Of a stretch of 64,000 nucleotides of DNA, positions 25,981 to 34,391 are shown piece by piece; within the stretch, counting starts at the first letter, position 1; each line of letters starts with the position of its first letter. The translations under genes and the position numbers were made by a program. The stretch is taken from the NCBI RefSeq assembly GCF_008107445.1, contig NZ_VSLD01000003.1, positions 62,001 to 126,000 on the forward strand, in the 5' to 3' direction. This DNA comes from Arthrobacter echini. GTDB taxonomy: Bacteria > Actinomycetota > Actinomycetes > Actinomycetales > Micrococcaceae. The notes under the pieces are model-generated. The model was not told the DNA's origin. It ran no database searches and worked only from the letters and a program-made list of their open reading frames with translations.

Positions 25981-28501
25981 CAGGAACGGTGACCGCGGCC
26001 CGCTTCCGACGGTGGCGCGCCAGGGCTGTGGGGATCCACTGGCACAGCGCCCAGTAGGCCACGCCGACGGGGAGGGACCCGGTCACGGCGGTGACCTGGC
26101 CGAGCGGCAGGAGCACCGGATAGACCAGCCAGTGGGTGAGGTAGATGTACAGCGACGCTGCCGCGAGCCATCCGGTCACGCGGCGCAGGATCGCCGGCAC
26201 GGGCAGGGCCGGGACCCAGGTCAGGAGCAGGACCCCCGCCACGATCGTCGCTTCGCGCAGCGGATGATCGAAGAAGCCGGGCACCACGAGCACGGCCAGG
26301 ACGGAGATCAGCACGCGCCGCTGCACGGTGTCGGCGCGCGCCACGGCCCACCCGAGAGCGAAGAGCCAGAAGACCGGAAGTGGCTTGGGCAGCCCGGTAT
26401 CGACGATGTCGTACCGGCTGAGCAGTGTCAGCGCGAGCAGGCCCAGGGCGAAGAGGAACGGCGTGCGGCGCTCGAGGCGGTCGAGCCAGGGCACGAGCAT
26501 CAGTGCCGTCACGGCGATCAGGACGTAGACGAGCATCTCCACGAACCAGAAGTGCCACTGGGTCGTCACCTCCTGGGGCCCCACCATCGCGTTGAGCAGG
26601 AAGATGTTGGCCACGCTGTAGTCGTCCGTGAGCACATAGGCCAGGAAGATGAACGCGACCGACGGGACCACGATCCGGGCCAGGCTCCTCACCTGCCGCC
26701 GTAGCCGCACCGGCCGGGTCCCGGTGAGCTGGAACCGCGCGAAGTTGAAGCCCGCGACGACGAACAGCAGATGCGCGGTGTGGAAGGTGAACAGCTCCAC
26801 GTGCGCGGCCACGATGCAGACGATGGCGACGGCGCGCAGCACGATCGAGGGTTCCAGCAGGGAGACCAGCCGCCGGCGGCGCGGGGGCCTCCTCCCCGAG
26901 AGCTCGCCCACGGTCATGAGGTGCCAGCCCGGTGGGAGCTGCCCCAGGGCGGCTTCCAGCCGCACCGACAGCGCCACGTAGGACAGCGAGTCGCCGTCGA
27001 GCGAGACGAAGGTGTCCGTGGGGTCCACGCGGGGTCGGTCGAGGCTCTCGGCGAAGATTCGCGGCACGTCGGCCGGACCTTCGCGCAGCGGGGCGTGACG
27101 CGTAGGAGAGGGCGCCCGTCCGGTGTTCAGGGACCGGACGGCGGGGTAGTCGATCTTCCCCGTGGCGAGCCGGGGCAGGTGCTCCACCGGGTGCATCCGG
27201 ACCGCGCCACGCGGCACACCCAGATCGGAGGCCAGGACAGTGAGGAGCATGCCCGGATCGTGGTCGCCCTCGAGGGCGACCACCATGGACTCGTCGGCAT
27301 CGACGTCGGAGCCGGCGACGGCGGCGGTGACGCCGAGCTCGGCGAGGATGCGTTCCACCTGCCCCAGGTCCACGCGGAGGCCGGCGATCTTCACGAAGCG
27401 GCTGCGCCGGCCCACCACCTCGTAGAGTCCGTCCGCATGTTCCACGGCGAGATCGCCCGTCCGGAGCTCGTGGAGCTCACGGCCGAGCGCGAGATCCGCC
27501 GGGCTCCCGGCGTAGCCGAGCATCACGTTCGGCCCCGTGTACACCAGCTCTCCCGCAGCGAGCCCCTCGATCGGGTCGATCCGGAAGGAGCCGCCCGGCA
27601 CCGGCACGCCGATGGCCCCCGGATGCTCCGCCGCCAGATCCGGGGGAAGATACGCCATGCGCGCCGTGGCCTCCGTGGCCCCGTACATCACGAAGAGATC
27701 CCAGCCGCGCCGCTGGCCCGTCCTCGCCCAGGCCCTGACCTTCTCCGGGGAGAGCTTGCCCCCGGCCTGGGTGACGTACCGCAGGCTCGGCAGGTCCATG
27801 TCGGCGAAGCCCACGCGCTCCAGGAGATCGAAGCTGTAGGGGACGGCGGCGAAGGAGGTGGCCCGGTGGCCGCGGACGAGGTCCCACAAGCAGGGATCCA
27901 CCACCGACAGCTCGGTGAGCACCAGCCCGGCGCCACGGAGCAGATGGCTGTTCAGTACGGAGAGTCCGTAGCAGTAGCTCATGGGGAGGGTGGTGACGGC
28001 CCGATCGGTGGATTCGATGCCGAGATAGGTCGCGATGGAGCGGGCGTTCGCCAGCAGATTCTCGCGGGAGAGCCGCACCAGCTTCGGTGAGCCGGTCGAG
28101 CCCGAGGTGCTCAGGAGCAGGGCCAGCTCCGGATGCAGCTCGTGGCGCGTGCCCGGGCACCGCTCGTCGAGCTCGACGGCGCCGTCGTCGGTGCGCAGGA
28201 CGACGTCGGGCTGGTACCTCGTGATCATCGGCTCGAGCGCTGCGGGTTTGTCCGCGGGGACCAGGAGCAGGGGGTGCCCGGCGGTGATCGCCGCGAGGTA
28301 GGCGACGAGGGACCCGAGATCGTTGCGTGCGGCCAGCATGACGAGGCGGCGTTCGGTACCGAGGCGGGCTGCCAGCTCGTCCACCATCCCGGCGAGCTGG
28401 CGGTAGCTCAGCGTGCCGTCCGAGGTCAGGACCGCCGGCCGGTTGCCGTGGCGGGCCAGGTCCGTGAAGGTGGCTTCGGAGAGATCGGGTGGTGGGGTCA
28501 C
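25976..28501 (-). CDS. Three-domain fusion: adenylation - carrier - acyltransferase 3
   Basis: An 841-residue fusion. Residues about 1-450 form an AMP-binding adenylation enzyme: TSGSTGSPK (A3), YGATEATA (A5), LRTGDLAVE (A7), GRRSRFVKIAGLRVDL (A8) and the catalytic Lys in ATGKIDYP (A10). Residues about 480-545 look like a carrier domain with the phosphopantetheine site in GDSLSYV (Ser505). From about 555 to 835 the protein has roughly ten membrane helices of the acyltransferase-3 type, beginning with an IVCIVAAHVELF stretch. The enzyme could activate an acid, hold it on the carrier arm and pass it to an acceptor at or across the membrane. The GTG start (28501) is 28 bp from an IdeR-like box, so it is likely iron-repressed. 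Its substrate and product are unknown; no other NRPS gene is near. Confidence 0.8.
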   Translation of the reverse strand: MTPPPDLSEATFTDLARHGNRPAVLTSDGTLSYRQLAGMVDELAARLGTERRLVMLAARNDLGSLVAYLAAITAGHPLLLVPADKPAALEPMITRYQPDVVLRTDDGAVELDERCPGTRHELHPELALLLSTSGSTGSPKLVRLSRENLLANARSIATYLGIESTDRAVTTLPMSYCYGLSVLNSHLLRGAGLVLTELSVVDPCLWDLVRGHRATSFAAVPYSFDLLERVGFADMDLPSLRYVTQAGGKLSPEKVRAWARTGQRRGWDLFVMYGATEATARMAYLPPDLAAEHPGAIGVPVPGGSFRIDPIEGLAAGELVYTGPNVMLGYAGSPADLALGRELHELRTGDLAVEHADGLYEVVGRRSRFVKIAGLRVDLGQVERILAELGVTAAVAGSDVDADESMVVALEGDHDPGMLLTVLASDLGVPRGAVRMHPVEHLPRLATGKIDYPAVRSLNTGRAPSPTRHAPLREGPADVPRIFAESLDRPRVDPTDTFVSLDGDSLSYVALSVRLEAALGQLPPGWHLMTVGELSGRRPPRRRRLVSLLEPSIVLRAVAIVCIVAAHVELFTFHTAHLLFVVAGFNFARFQLTGTRPVRLRRQVRSLARIVVPSVAFIFLAYVLTDDYSVANIFLLNAMVGPQEVTTQWHFWFVEMLVYVLIAVTALMLVPWLDRLERRTPFLFALGLLALTLLSRYDIVDTGLPKPLPVFWLFALGWAVARADTVQRRVLISVLAVLVVPGFFDHPLREATIVAGVLLLTWVPALPVPAILRRVTGWLAAASLYIYLTHWLVYPVLLPLGQVTAVTGSLPVGVAYWALCQWIPTALARHRRKRAAVTVPA

Positions 28502-28528
28502 CGGTTCACCGTAGCCCAGAATCAGAGG

Positions 28529-28547
28529 TTAGGAAAGCCTACCCTTA
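28529..28547. promoter_or_regulatory. IdeR/DtxR-like iron box before the fusion enzyme gene
   Basis: TTAGGAAAGCCTACCCTTA matches the DtxR/IdeR 19-mer consensus (TTAGGTTAGCCTAACCTAA) at 15 of 19 positions. It lies 28 bp before the GTG of the minus-strand adenylation-acyltransferase gene and overlaps the stop of the iron ABC ATPase gene. Iron-loaded IdeR bound here should block a promoter for the fusion gene. Confidence 0.7.
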
Positions 28548-29693
28548 CCTCTCATGAGGGGTTGCGGCGCGGCGGGCGTCGAGCGGCGGCGTGGTGACGG
28601 CTCGGTCCCCGATGAGCAGGGTGGGAGAGGTCCCCGCGGTCACGGTCACCGTGACCGCCGTGCCGATGGGGAAGCGCACGATGTGCGGCTGCCACGAGCG
28701 CAGGGTCCGCCCGGAGGCGAGTTGCACGTGGTGGAGGACGAACGCGCCGTGGTACTCGACTGCCGAGACCCGCGCCGAGGCGGTCGGATCCGCCTGCAGG
28801 GCCACCTCGTGGGGGCGCAGGACGACGTCGACCTCCACATCGCTGTCGGCCCACCCCGGTACCGTCGAGACGATCCCGATCTCGCAGGTCAGCAGGGCCC
28901 GGTGCACGCGGGCGGGGAGGAAATCGGCGTCGCCCATGAAGGAGGCGACGAAGCGGGTCGCGGGGCGCTCGAAGACCTTCTCGGGAACATCGGCCTGCTC
29001 GATCACGCCGTTGTGCATGACCACCACGCGGGAGCCGACGGAGAGCGCTTCCGTCTGGTCGTGCGTGACGAGTACCCCGGTGGTACCCGTCTCACGCAGC
29101 GTGGCCACCGTGTCGCGGCGGACCTGGGCGCGTAGCGACTCGTCGAGGCCGGAGAACGGCTCGTCCAGCAGGACGACGGCGGGACGCGGCGCGAGCGCCC
29201 GTGCGAGGGCCACGCGCTGCTGCTCGCCCCCGGAGAGTTCGTGCGGGTAGCGGTCTGCCAGATGCGCCAGCTGCACGAGGTCGAGCAGCTCGCCGGCACG
29301 TCGACGGCGGTCGGCGCGGGAGAGCCGGTCGAGGCCGAACTGCACATTCAGGCCCACCGTCAGGTGGGGGAAGAGCGCATGATCCTGGAAGACGAGCCCC
29401 ACGCGCCGGAGCTCAGGATTGACGAAGACACCCGACCCGGCGACGACGGACCCGGCCACGCTGATCCGACCGGCGTCGGGCCGTTCGAGCCCGGCCACGA
29501 GCCGCAGCGTGGTCGACTTGCCGCAGCCCGAGGGGCCGATCAGGGTCACCAGCTCCCCCGCGGGGACGGACAGGTCCAGCGCGTCGACGCCTCTGGAGGA
29601 GCCGTAGTGCTTCGTGACGCCGTCGAGGGCGAGGGCCGGAGGTGTGTCCTCCGGGGCCATGGGCACGGGGATGGTCTCCATCTGGGCGGTCAT
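28545..29693 (-). CDS. fbpC: Ferric iron ABC importer ATP-binding protein
   Basis: A 382-residue ATPase of the FbpC/spermidine-type import group. The N-terminal nucleotide-binding domain has Walker A GPSGCGKST, Q-loop VFQDHAL, signature LSGGEQQR, Walker B VVLLDEPFSGLD and the H-loop in VLVTHDQTE. The C-terminal 130 residues are a TOBE-type regulatory domain (VLRPHEVALQ and the final repeats). ATG 29693 overlaps the permease stop as ATGA, so all three subunits are translated from one message. It would energise uptake of Fe3+ delivered by the upstream lipoprotein. Confidence 0.88.
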   Translation of the reverse strand: MTAQMETIPVPMAPEDTPPALALDGVTKHYGSSRGVDALDLSVPAGELVTLIGPSGCGKSTTLRLVAGLERPDAGRISVAGSVVAGSGVFVNPELRRVGLVFQDHALFPHLTVGLNVQFGLDRLSRADRRRRAGELLDLVQLAHLADRYPHELSGGEQQRVALARALAPRPAVVLLDEPFSGLDESLRAQVRRDTVATLRETGTTGVLVTHDQTEALSVGSRVVVMHNGVIEQADVPEKVFERPATRFVASFMGDADFLPARVHRALLTCEIGIVSTVPGWADSDVEVDVVLRPHEVALQADPTASARVSAVEYHGAFVLHHVQLASGRTLRSWQPHIVRFPIGTAVTVTVTAGTSPTLLIGDRAVTTPPLDARRAATPHER

Positions 29694-31390
29694 GGCCGCA
29701 CCTTCCTGGTCGTGGTTCCACGCGCCTCGTTGCGGTGGGTCTGGCGGACGAGGACGATCACGGGGATGATCGCCACGAGGACGATCACGAGGGCTGGAAG
29801 CGCCGCCTTCTCCCAGAAGTTCTCACGCGCCAGCTCGTACACCCAGACGGACGCCGTGGTGAACCCGAAGGGCCGCAGGAGCAGCACGATCGGCAGCTCC
29901 TTGATGGCGTCGATGACCACCAGCATCAGCGCCACCGCGACCCCCGGCCGGGCCAGGGGCAGGTGGATCCTGCGCAGGATCCGCCGCGGCGTCGCGCCCA
30001 GGCTCAGGGCGGAGGAGGTGACGGTCGGTGAGATCTTCTCCAGGCTGGCCCCGACCGACTGGTAGGCCGGAGCGAGGAAGCGGATGACGTAGGCGTAGAG
30101 GATGCCGGCGACCGATCCTGTGACGATCAGTCCCGCGCCGCCGGGGATCCCCAGGCCTTCCAGCGTGGTGTCCGCGGCCGAGAAGGACAGCAATACGCCG
30201 ATCCCCACGACGGCTCCCGGAACGGCGTAGCCGAAGGTGGTCAGCTGGGCCGCGAAGGCAACGAGGCGGCCACCGCCGAGGCGGATGGCGTGCCCGACGG
30301 CGAGGGCGATGGCCACGCAGCTGACCGCGGTGATCAGTGCGACCAGCAGGCTGTTGCCCAGGTACTCCACGAACCGCGGGTCGGCGAGGACGGAGGCGTC
30401 CGAGAGTACCTGTCCCACCGCCCAGAGCAGGAGTTGCGCCACGGGGATGAGGAAACCGGCCGAGAGTGCCGCCACGCACAGCGCAGTGGCACCCCAGGCT
30501 GTGGCGCCGGAGAGCTGTTCAGGCTGGAAGCCCTGCCTCCGCCCGCCCTGCTGGTGATAGCGGGCCCGGCCGCGCAGGGTGCGTTCCCCGACCAGCACGG
30601 CCACGGCGAACAGCAGGACCAGCACCGCGAGCTGCGTGGCCGCATGGAAGTCGAAGGTGCCCTTCCACACCAGGTAGACGCCCACGGAGACGGTCTGGAC
30701 GTTGAAGTACTGCACGGTGGCGAAATCGGTCAGGGTCTCCATCATCACCAGCGCCAGTCCTGCGGCCAGGGACGGGCGGGCCAGGGGGAGGACCACGCGT
30801 CGCAGCGCCCGCGCGCGGGTGGAGCCCAGCGTCCGGGCGGCGTCGTACGTGCCCGAGGACTGCTCGATCAGCGCAGAGCGTGCCAACAGATACACGTAGG
30901 GGTAGAGGGACAGCGAGAGCACGAGGATCGCTGCCGGCAGGGACCGCACCTCGGGAACCCAGACATCGGTCCCGAAGACGCCGCGCAGCAGCGACTGGAC
31001 GGGTCCGGCAACGTCGAAGACCGAGAGGAACACGAAACCGAGGACATAGGCGGGCACGGCCAGGGGCAGGACGAGCAGCCATACGAGGATGTTCCGCAGC
31101 GGGAAGCGGTAGGCGGTCACGAGCCACGCCAGTCCTCCGCCCACCACGAGCGAGCCTGCGCCCACGCCCAGCATCAGCGCGAGGGTGGTGAGGATCATCT
31201 TCCCCAGATCCCGCGGGGGAGCGGTTTCGCCGAGGCTGCCGATGCCCTGGAGGACCACCGCCAGGACGGGGGTCGCGACGACGACGGCCACGGCGACGAC
31301 GAGCGCGGACCATGCCGGACGACCGACGCCGGTCGTCCGGTAGCGCCGCTGCGGCGTCCGGCCGTCGGCGAGGGTCGCCGGTTCGGTCAC
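29690..31390 (-). CDS. fbpB: Ferric iron ABC importer permease (FbpB type, two fused halves)
   Basis: A 566-residue permease with about 12 membrane helices in two homologous halves, as in bacterial FbpB/HitB. Each half carries an EAA-type loop that contacts the ATPase: AARTLGSTRARALRRVVLPLARPSL in the first and SALSLGATPRRILRRIHLPLARPG in the second. The GTG start at 31390 overlaps the stop of the binding-protein gene as GTGA; the open frame upstream of it is only a shadow of that gene. Order is binding protein, permease, ATPase, all on the minus strand. Confidence 0.9.
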   Translation of the reverse strand: MTEPATLADGRTPQRRYRTTGVGRPAWSALVVAVAVVVATPVLAVVLQGIGSLGETAPPRDLGKMILTTLALMLGVGAGSLVVGGGLAWLVTAYRFPLRNILVWLLVLPLAVPAYVLGFVFLSVFDVAGPVQSLLRGVFGTDVWVPEVRSLPAAILVLSLSLYPYVYLLARSALIEQSSGTYDAARTLGSTRARALRRVVLPLARPSLAAGLALVMMETLTDFATVQYFNVQTVSVGVYLVWKGTFDFHAATQLAVLVLLFAVAVLVGERTLRGRARYHQQGGRRQGFQPEQLSGATAWGATALCVAALSAGFLIPVAQLLLWAVGQVLSDASVLADPRFVEYLGNSLLVALITAVSCVAIALAVGHAIRLGGGRLVAFAAQLTTFGYAVPGAVVGIGVLLSFSAADTTLEGLGIPGGAGLIVTGSVAGILYAYVIRFLAPAYQSVGASLEKISPTVTSSALSLGATPRRILRRIHLPLARPGVAVALMLVVIDAIKELPIVLLLRPFGFTTASVWVYELARENFWEKAALPALVIVLVAIIPVIVLVRQTHRNEARGTTTRKVRP

Positions 31391-32409
31391 CGGTATCCGG
31401 CCTCGGCGAGCAGATCGACGGCCTCGGCGTTGAAGGTCCCGTAAGCCTCCGCGTTCAGGGGCATGCGCTTGAAGTCCCCGAACCCGGCGATGAGTGGTTC
31501 CGGTTCCACGGAGGGATTGACGGGGTACTCGTGGTTGGCGTCCACGAAGGCGTTCTGACCGTCCGTGGCGAGCCACTCGATGAGTCGCAGCGCGTCCTCC
31601 GGGTTGTCCGCGCCCTCCACCACGCCGGCACCGGAGATGTTCACGTGCGTCCCCGCGCCCTCCTGGCTGGCCCAGAAGAGGTCCACATCCAGATCGGGAT
31701 TCTCCTCGAGCAGGCGGGCCAGGTAGTAGTGGTTGTTGATGCCGACGTCGCAGGTGCCGGCGTCGATCGCCTCGAGCAGGAGCACGTCGTTGCTCATGAT
31801 GGCGACGTCGTTGGCCACCCAGCCCTGCACGATCTCGAGGGCGCGCTCCCGTCCGTGGAGCTCGATCAGGCTGGCGACGAGGGACTGCGTGTACGCGGAG
31901 GTGGCGTCCCGCATGCACAGGCGCCCCTTCCACTTCGGGTCGGCGAGCCCTGCGTAGGTCTCCACCGCGTCGAACTCGGACGGGTCCACGGCGTCGGGGT
32001 TGTAGGTGACGGTGCGGGCGCGCAGTGCAAGACCGTACCAGCGGCCGTCGCTCTCGCGCAGATCCTCGGGGACGGCGTCCCGGAGCACGGCGGAATCGGT
32101 GGCGGCGAGCTCTCCCTGGCGTGCACCGTTCCAGAGATTGCCGGCGTCGACGGTCATGAAGACGTCCGCCGGGGTGTCATCACCCTCCGCCTTGAGGCGC
32201 TCGAGGAGTTCGGCGTCGTCGCCGCTGATGAACTCGACGCTGATACCCGTCTCGTCGGTGAACTCGCCGAATGCGCCCTCGAGGTCGTAGTGCCGTGCCG
32301 AGTAGATCTGGAGATCGGCGGAACCTCCGCCGAAGGCGCCGCAGCCCGTCAGGGTCGTGGCCAGGACGGTCAGGCCTGCGACGGCGGTCAGGAGCGGGCG
32401 GGAACGCAT
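31387..32409 (-). CDS. fbpA: Ferric iron ABC importer substrate-binding lipoprotein
   Basis: A 340-residue lipoprotein with a signal sequence and lipobox (LTGC, Cys23). The mature part is an iron-binding FbpA/FutA-type two-lobed protein: LQIYSARHYDLEGAFGEFTDETGI at the start, PADVFMTVDAGNLWNGARQGEL, and GINNHYYLARLLEENP, where the paired Tyr are typical Fe3+ ligands. It sits first in the fbpABC operon with an IdeR-type box about 55 bp upstream, so it is probably made under iron limitation. It could bind free ferric ion or a simple ferric chelate. Confidence 0.9.
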   Translation of the reverse strand: MRSRPLLTAVAGLTVLATTLTGCGAFGGGSADLQIYSARHYDLEGAFGEFTDETGISVEFISGDDAELLERLKAEGDDTPADVFMTVDAGNLWNGARQGELAATDSAVLRDAVPEDLRESDGRWYGLALRARTVTYNPDAVDPSEFDAVETYAGLADPKWKGRLCMRDATSAYTQSLVASLIELHGRERALEIVQGWVANDVAIMSNDVLLLEAIDAGTCDVGINNHYYLARLLEENPDLDVDLFWASQEGAGTHVNISGAGVVEGADNPEDALRLIEWLATDGQNAFVDANHEYPVNPSVEPEPLIAGFGDFKRMPLNAEAYGTFNAEAVDLLAEAGYR

Positions 32410-32464
32410 TCGGATCTCTTCTCGGACGAGGTGGTGGTGCGGCGCAGGCGCCGGACGAAGCAGG

Positions 32465-32483
32465 CAAGCCTAGCCTAACCGAA
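32465..32483. promoter_or_regulatory. IdeR/DtxR-like iron box before the iron importer operon
   Basis: CAAGCCTAGCCTAACCGAA matches the DtxR/IdeR 19-mer at 14 of 19 positions, with the central TAGCCTAACC perfectly conserved. It lies 56-74 bp upstream of the binding-protein start on the minus strand, where a promoter is expected. Confidence 0.75.
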
Positions 32484-32544
32484 TAAGGTCAGCGCGGCGT
32501 AACCTATTGAATCCGGCGGCCCGTGGCCCGGCCCGCCACCGGTA

Positions 32545-33408
32545 TCAGCTGAGCACGTCTCTCGTGCTGAAGCGTCCGTAGGCCAGGGCGCCGAAGACAG
32601 CGATGTAGCCCAGTTGCAGCAGGGAGTTGTCGGCGAAGGAGGTCCACACGATCGGCTCCCGCAGCAGATCCGCGAAGCCCAGCCAGTAATTGGTGAAGAG
32701 CCAGGGGTGCAGCCATTCCAGCTGGGGGAGAGCACCGAGGATCTGCGCAACGGCAGCCAGCGCCGCGGTGGCCGCCATGGCACCCACCGGGATGGTGGTC
32801 AGCGTGGAGATGAACAGCCCGATGGCGCTCAGCCCCAGCAGGGACACCGTCACGTACAGGGCCAGGAGCAGCAGCCGGACGAAGTAGCCTCCGACGCCGA
32901 CGGTGTCCCCGGAGAGCAGCGTCACCGGTCCCACGGGGAAGAGCAGCGCACCGATGATCGCTCCCGTGACCACGACCGTGAGGGTGGCGACGAGACAGAA
33001 CAGGGCCGCTCCGGCGTACTTCACGAGCAGGAGCCGGATACGCCCCGCAGGCGCGACCAGAAGATAGCGCAGGGTGCCGAGATTCGCCTCGCCGGCAATG
33101 GTGTCCCCGGCCACCACGCCGATGGTCAGCGGCAGGAACAGCGGGATGGCCACGGTCAGGGCCGTGAGCGAGACGAACAGACCGTTCTGGGTGATGCTGT
33201 TCAGGAACGCCGGTCCGCGGCCGCTGCCCGAGGTATCGGACGAGACCCGCACGACGACGGCGATCAGGATGGGGATCAGGGCGAGCGCCCCGATCATCGC
33301 CCAGGTTCGCAGCCTCCGGAAGAGGACGGTGATCTCGGAGAGCACGAGGGTCAGTCCGAGGCTCCCGCCGGAACGCGATGGTGGGGTACTGACGGATTCA
33401 GCCGGCAA
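32545..33408 (-). CDS. ABC-2 type exporter permease
   Basis: A 287-residue permease with six predicted helices. An early amphipathic region (LTLVLSEITVLFRRLRTW) is followed by a membrane helix, and GDTIAGEANLGTLRYLLVAPAGRIRLLLVKY forms the cytosolic coupling segment typical of ABC-2/NatB-like transporters. The start is TTG at 33406-33408, which overlaps the ATPase gene by 11 bases and has GAGGGG 8 bases upstream; no better start was seen. It pairs with the ATPase just upstream, and a LolA-like secreted protein precedes both. Confidence 0.88.
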   Translation of the reverse strand: MPAESVSTPPSRSGGSLGLTLVLSEITVLFRRLRTWAMIGALALIPILIAVVVRVSSDTSGSGRGPAFLNSITQNGLFVSLTALTVAIPLFLPLTIGVVAGDTIAGEANLGTLRYLLVAPAGRIRLLLVKYAGAALFCLVATLTVVVTGAIIGALLFPVGPVTLLSGDTVGVGGYFVRLLLLALYVTVSLLGLSAIGLFISTLTTIPVGAMAATAALAAVAQILGALPQLEWLHPWLFTNYWLGFADLLREPIVWTSFADNSLLQLGYIAVFGALAYGRFSTRDVLS

Positions 33409-34345
33409 CGTCGAACCCCTCTCCGGTCAGGGCGACGAAGCGGTCCTCGAGGGACGCGCCGCTGGCTTCGAATCCCCGCACACGGACATCGGCCCGGACG
33501 AGGGCGGTGTTCACGGTCTCCTGGAGGAGTCCGGGTACGGAGAGCTGGGCGGTCACGACGTCGTCGCGCCCGTGCACCTCGGGGACGAGCCCCAGGTCCA
33601 GGAGCACACGCCGCGCCTCGGCGGGATCGGGTGTGGTGATGCGGACCCGGGCGGTGCCCTCGTCGCGGAGCTCATCGAGAGTGCCCTGCGCCACGAGTCG
33701 TCCCGCGCTCATGACCGCGATCATGGAGCACATCTGCTCCACCTCGGCGAGCAGGTGACTGGAGACGAAGATGGTGGTTCCGTCGTCGGACAGGGACCGG
33801 ATGAGGTGCCTGACCTCACGGGTACCCTGCGGGTCGAGTCCGTTGGTCGGTTCGTCGAGGATCAGCAGGTCCCGCGGCGCGAGCAGCGCGTTGGCGATTC
33901 CGAGCCGCTGCTTCATGCCCAACGAGTAGGCATGGGCGCGCTTGTTCGCCGCGTGGCCCAGACCCACCCGTTCCAGTGCGGCGTCCACCCTGGCGGTGCG
34001 GGTACTGGGCGAGGTGTGCCGATCCGCAGCGTCGAAGCGCTGCAGATTCGCCTTCCCCGACAGGAACGGATAGATCGCAGGGCCTTCGACGAGGGCGCCG
34101 ACGCGCGGGAGCACGGCACGCGCGTCACGGGGCATCACGCCGTCGAGCAGATCGATCTCGCCGCTGGTCGCGGTGGCGAGTCCGAGCAGCATCCTGATGG
34201 TGGTGGTCTTCCCGGATCCGTTGGGGCCGAGGAAGCCGAACACCGTGCCGCGGGGCACGGCGAGATCGATGCCGCCCACGGCCGCCTGCCTGCCGAACAT
34301 CTTCGTGAGCCCACGTGTCCGGATCGCGAGGTCGCTCGGGCTCAT
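33398..34345 (-). CDS. ABC-2 exporter ATP-binding protein
   Basis: A 315-residue ATPase of the NatA/CcmA/DrrA group. Walker A is GPNGSGKTTT, the signature is the LGMKQRLG variant usual for this group, Walker B is LLILDEPTNGLDP and the H-loop is in FVSSHLLAEVE. The C-terminal 80 residues form a small regulatory domain. ATG 34345 is preferred because the in-frame extension upstream overlaps the intergenic gap and is not ABC-like. Together with the TTG-started permease it forms an exporter whose cargo is unknown. Confidence 0.9.
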   Translation of the reverse strand: MSPSDLAIRTRGLTKMFGRQAAVGGIDLAVPRGTVFGFLGPNGSGKTTTIRMLLGLATATSGEIDLLDGVMPRDARAVLPRVGALVEGPAIYPFLSGKANLQRFDAADRHTSPSTRTARVDAALERVGLGHAANKRAHAYSLGMKQRLGIANALLAPRDLLILDEPTNGLDPQGTREVRHLIRSLSDDGTTIFVSSHLLAEVEQMCSMIAVMSAGRLVAQGTLDELRDEGTARVRITTPDPAEARRVLLDLGLVPEVHGRDDVVTAQLSVPGLLQETVNTALVRADVRVRGFEASGASLEDRFVALTGEGFDVAG

Positions 34346-34391
34346 CCGTGGACCCGCACAGCGGGTGCGGGCCGCACGGACGAATCGGTCG

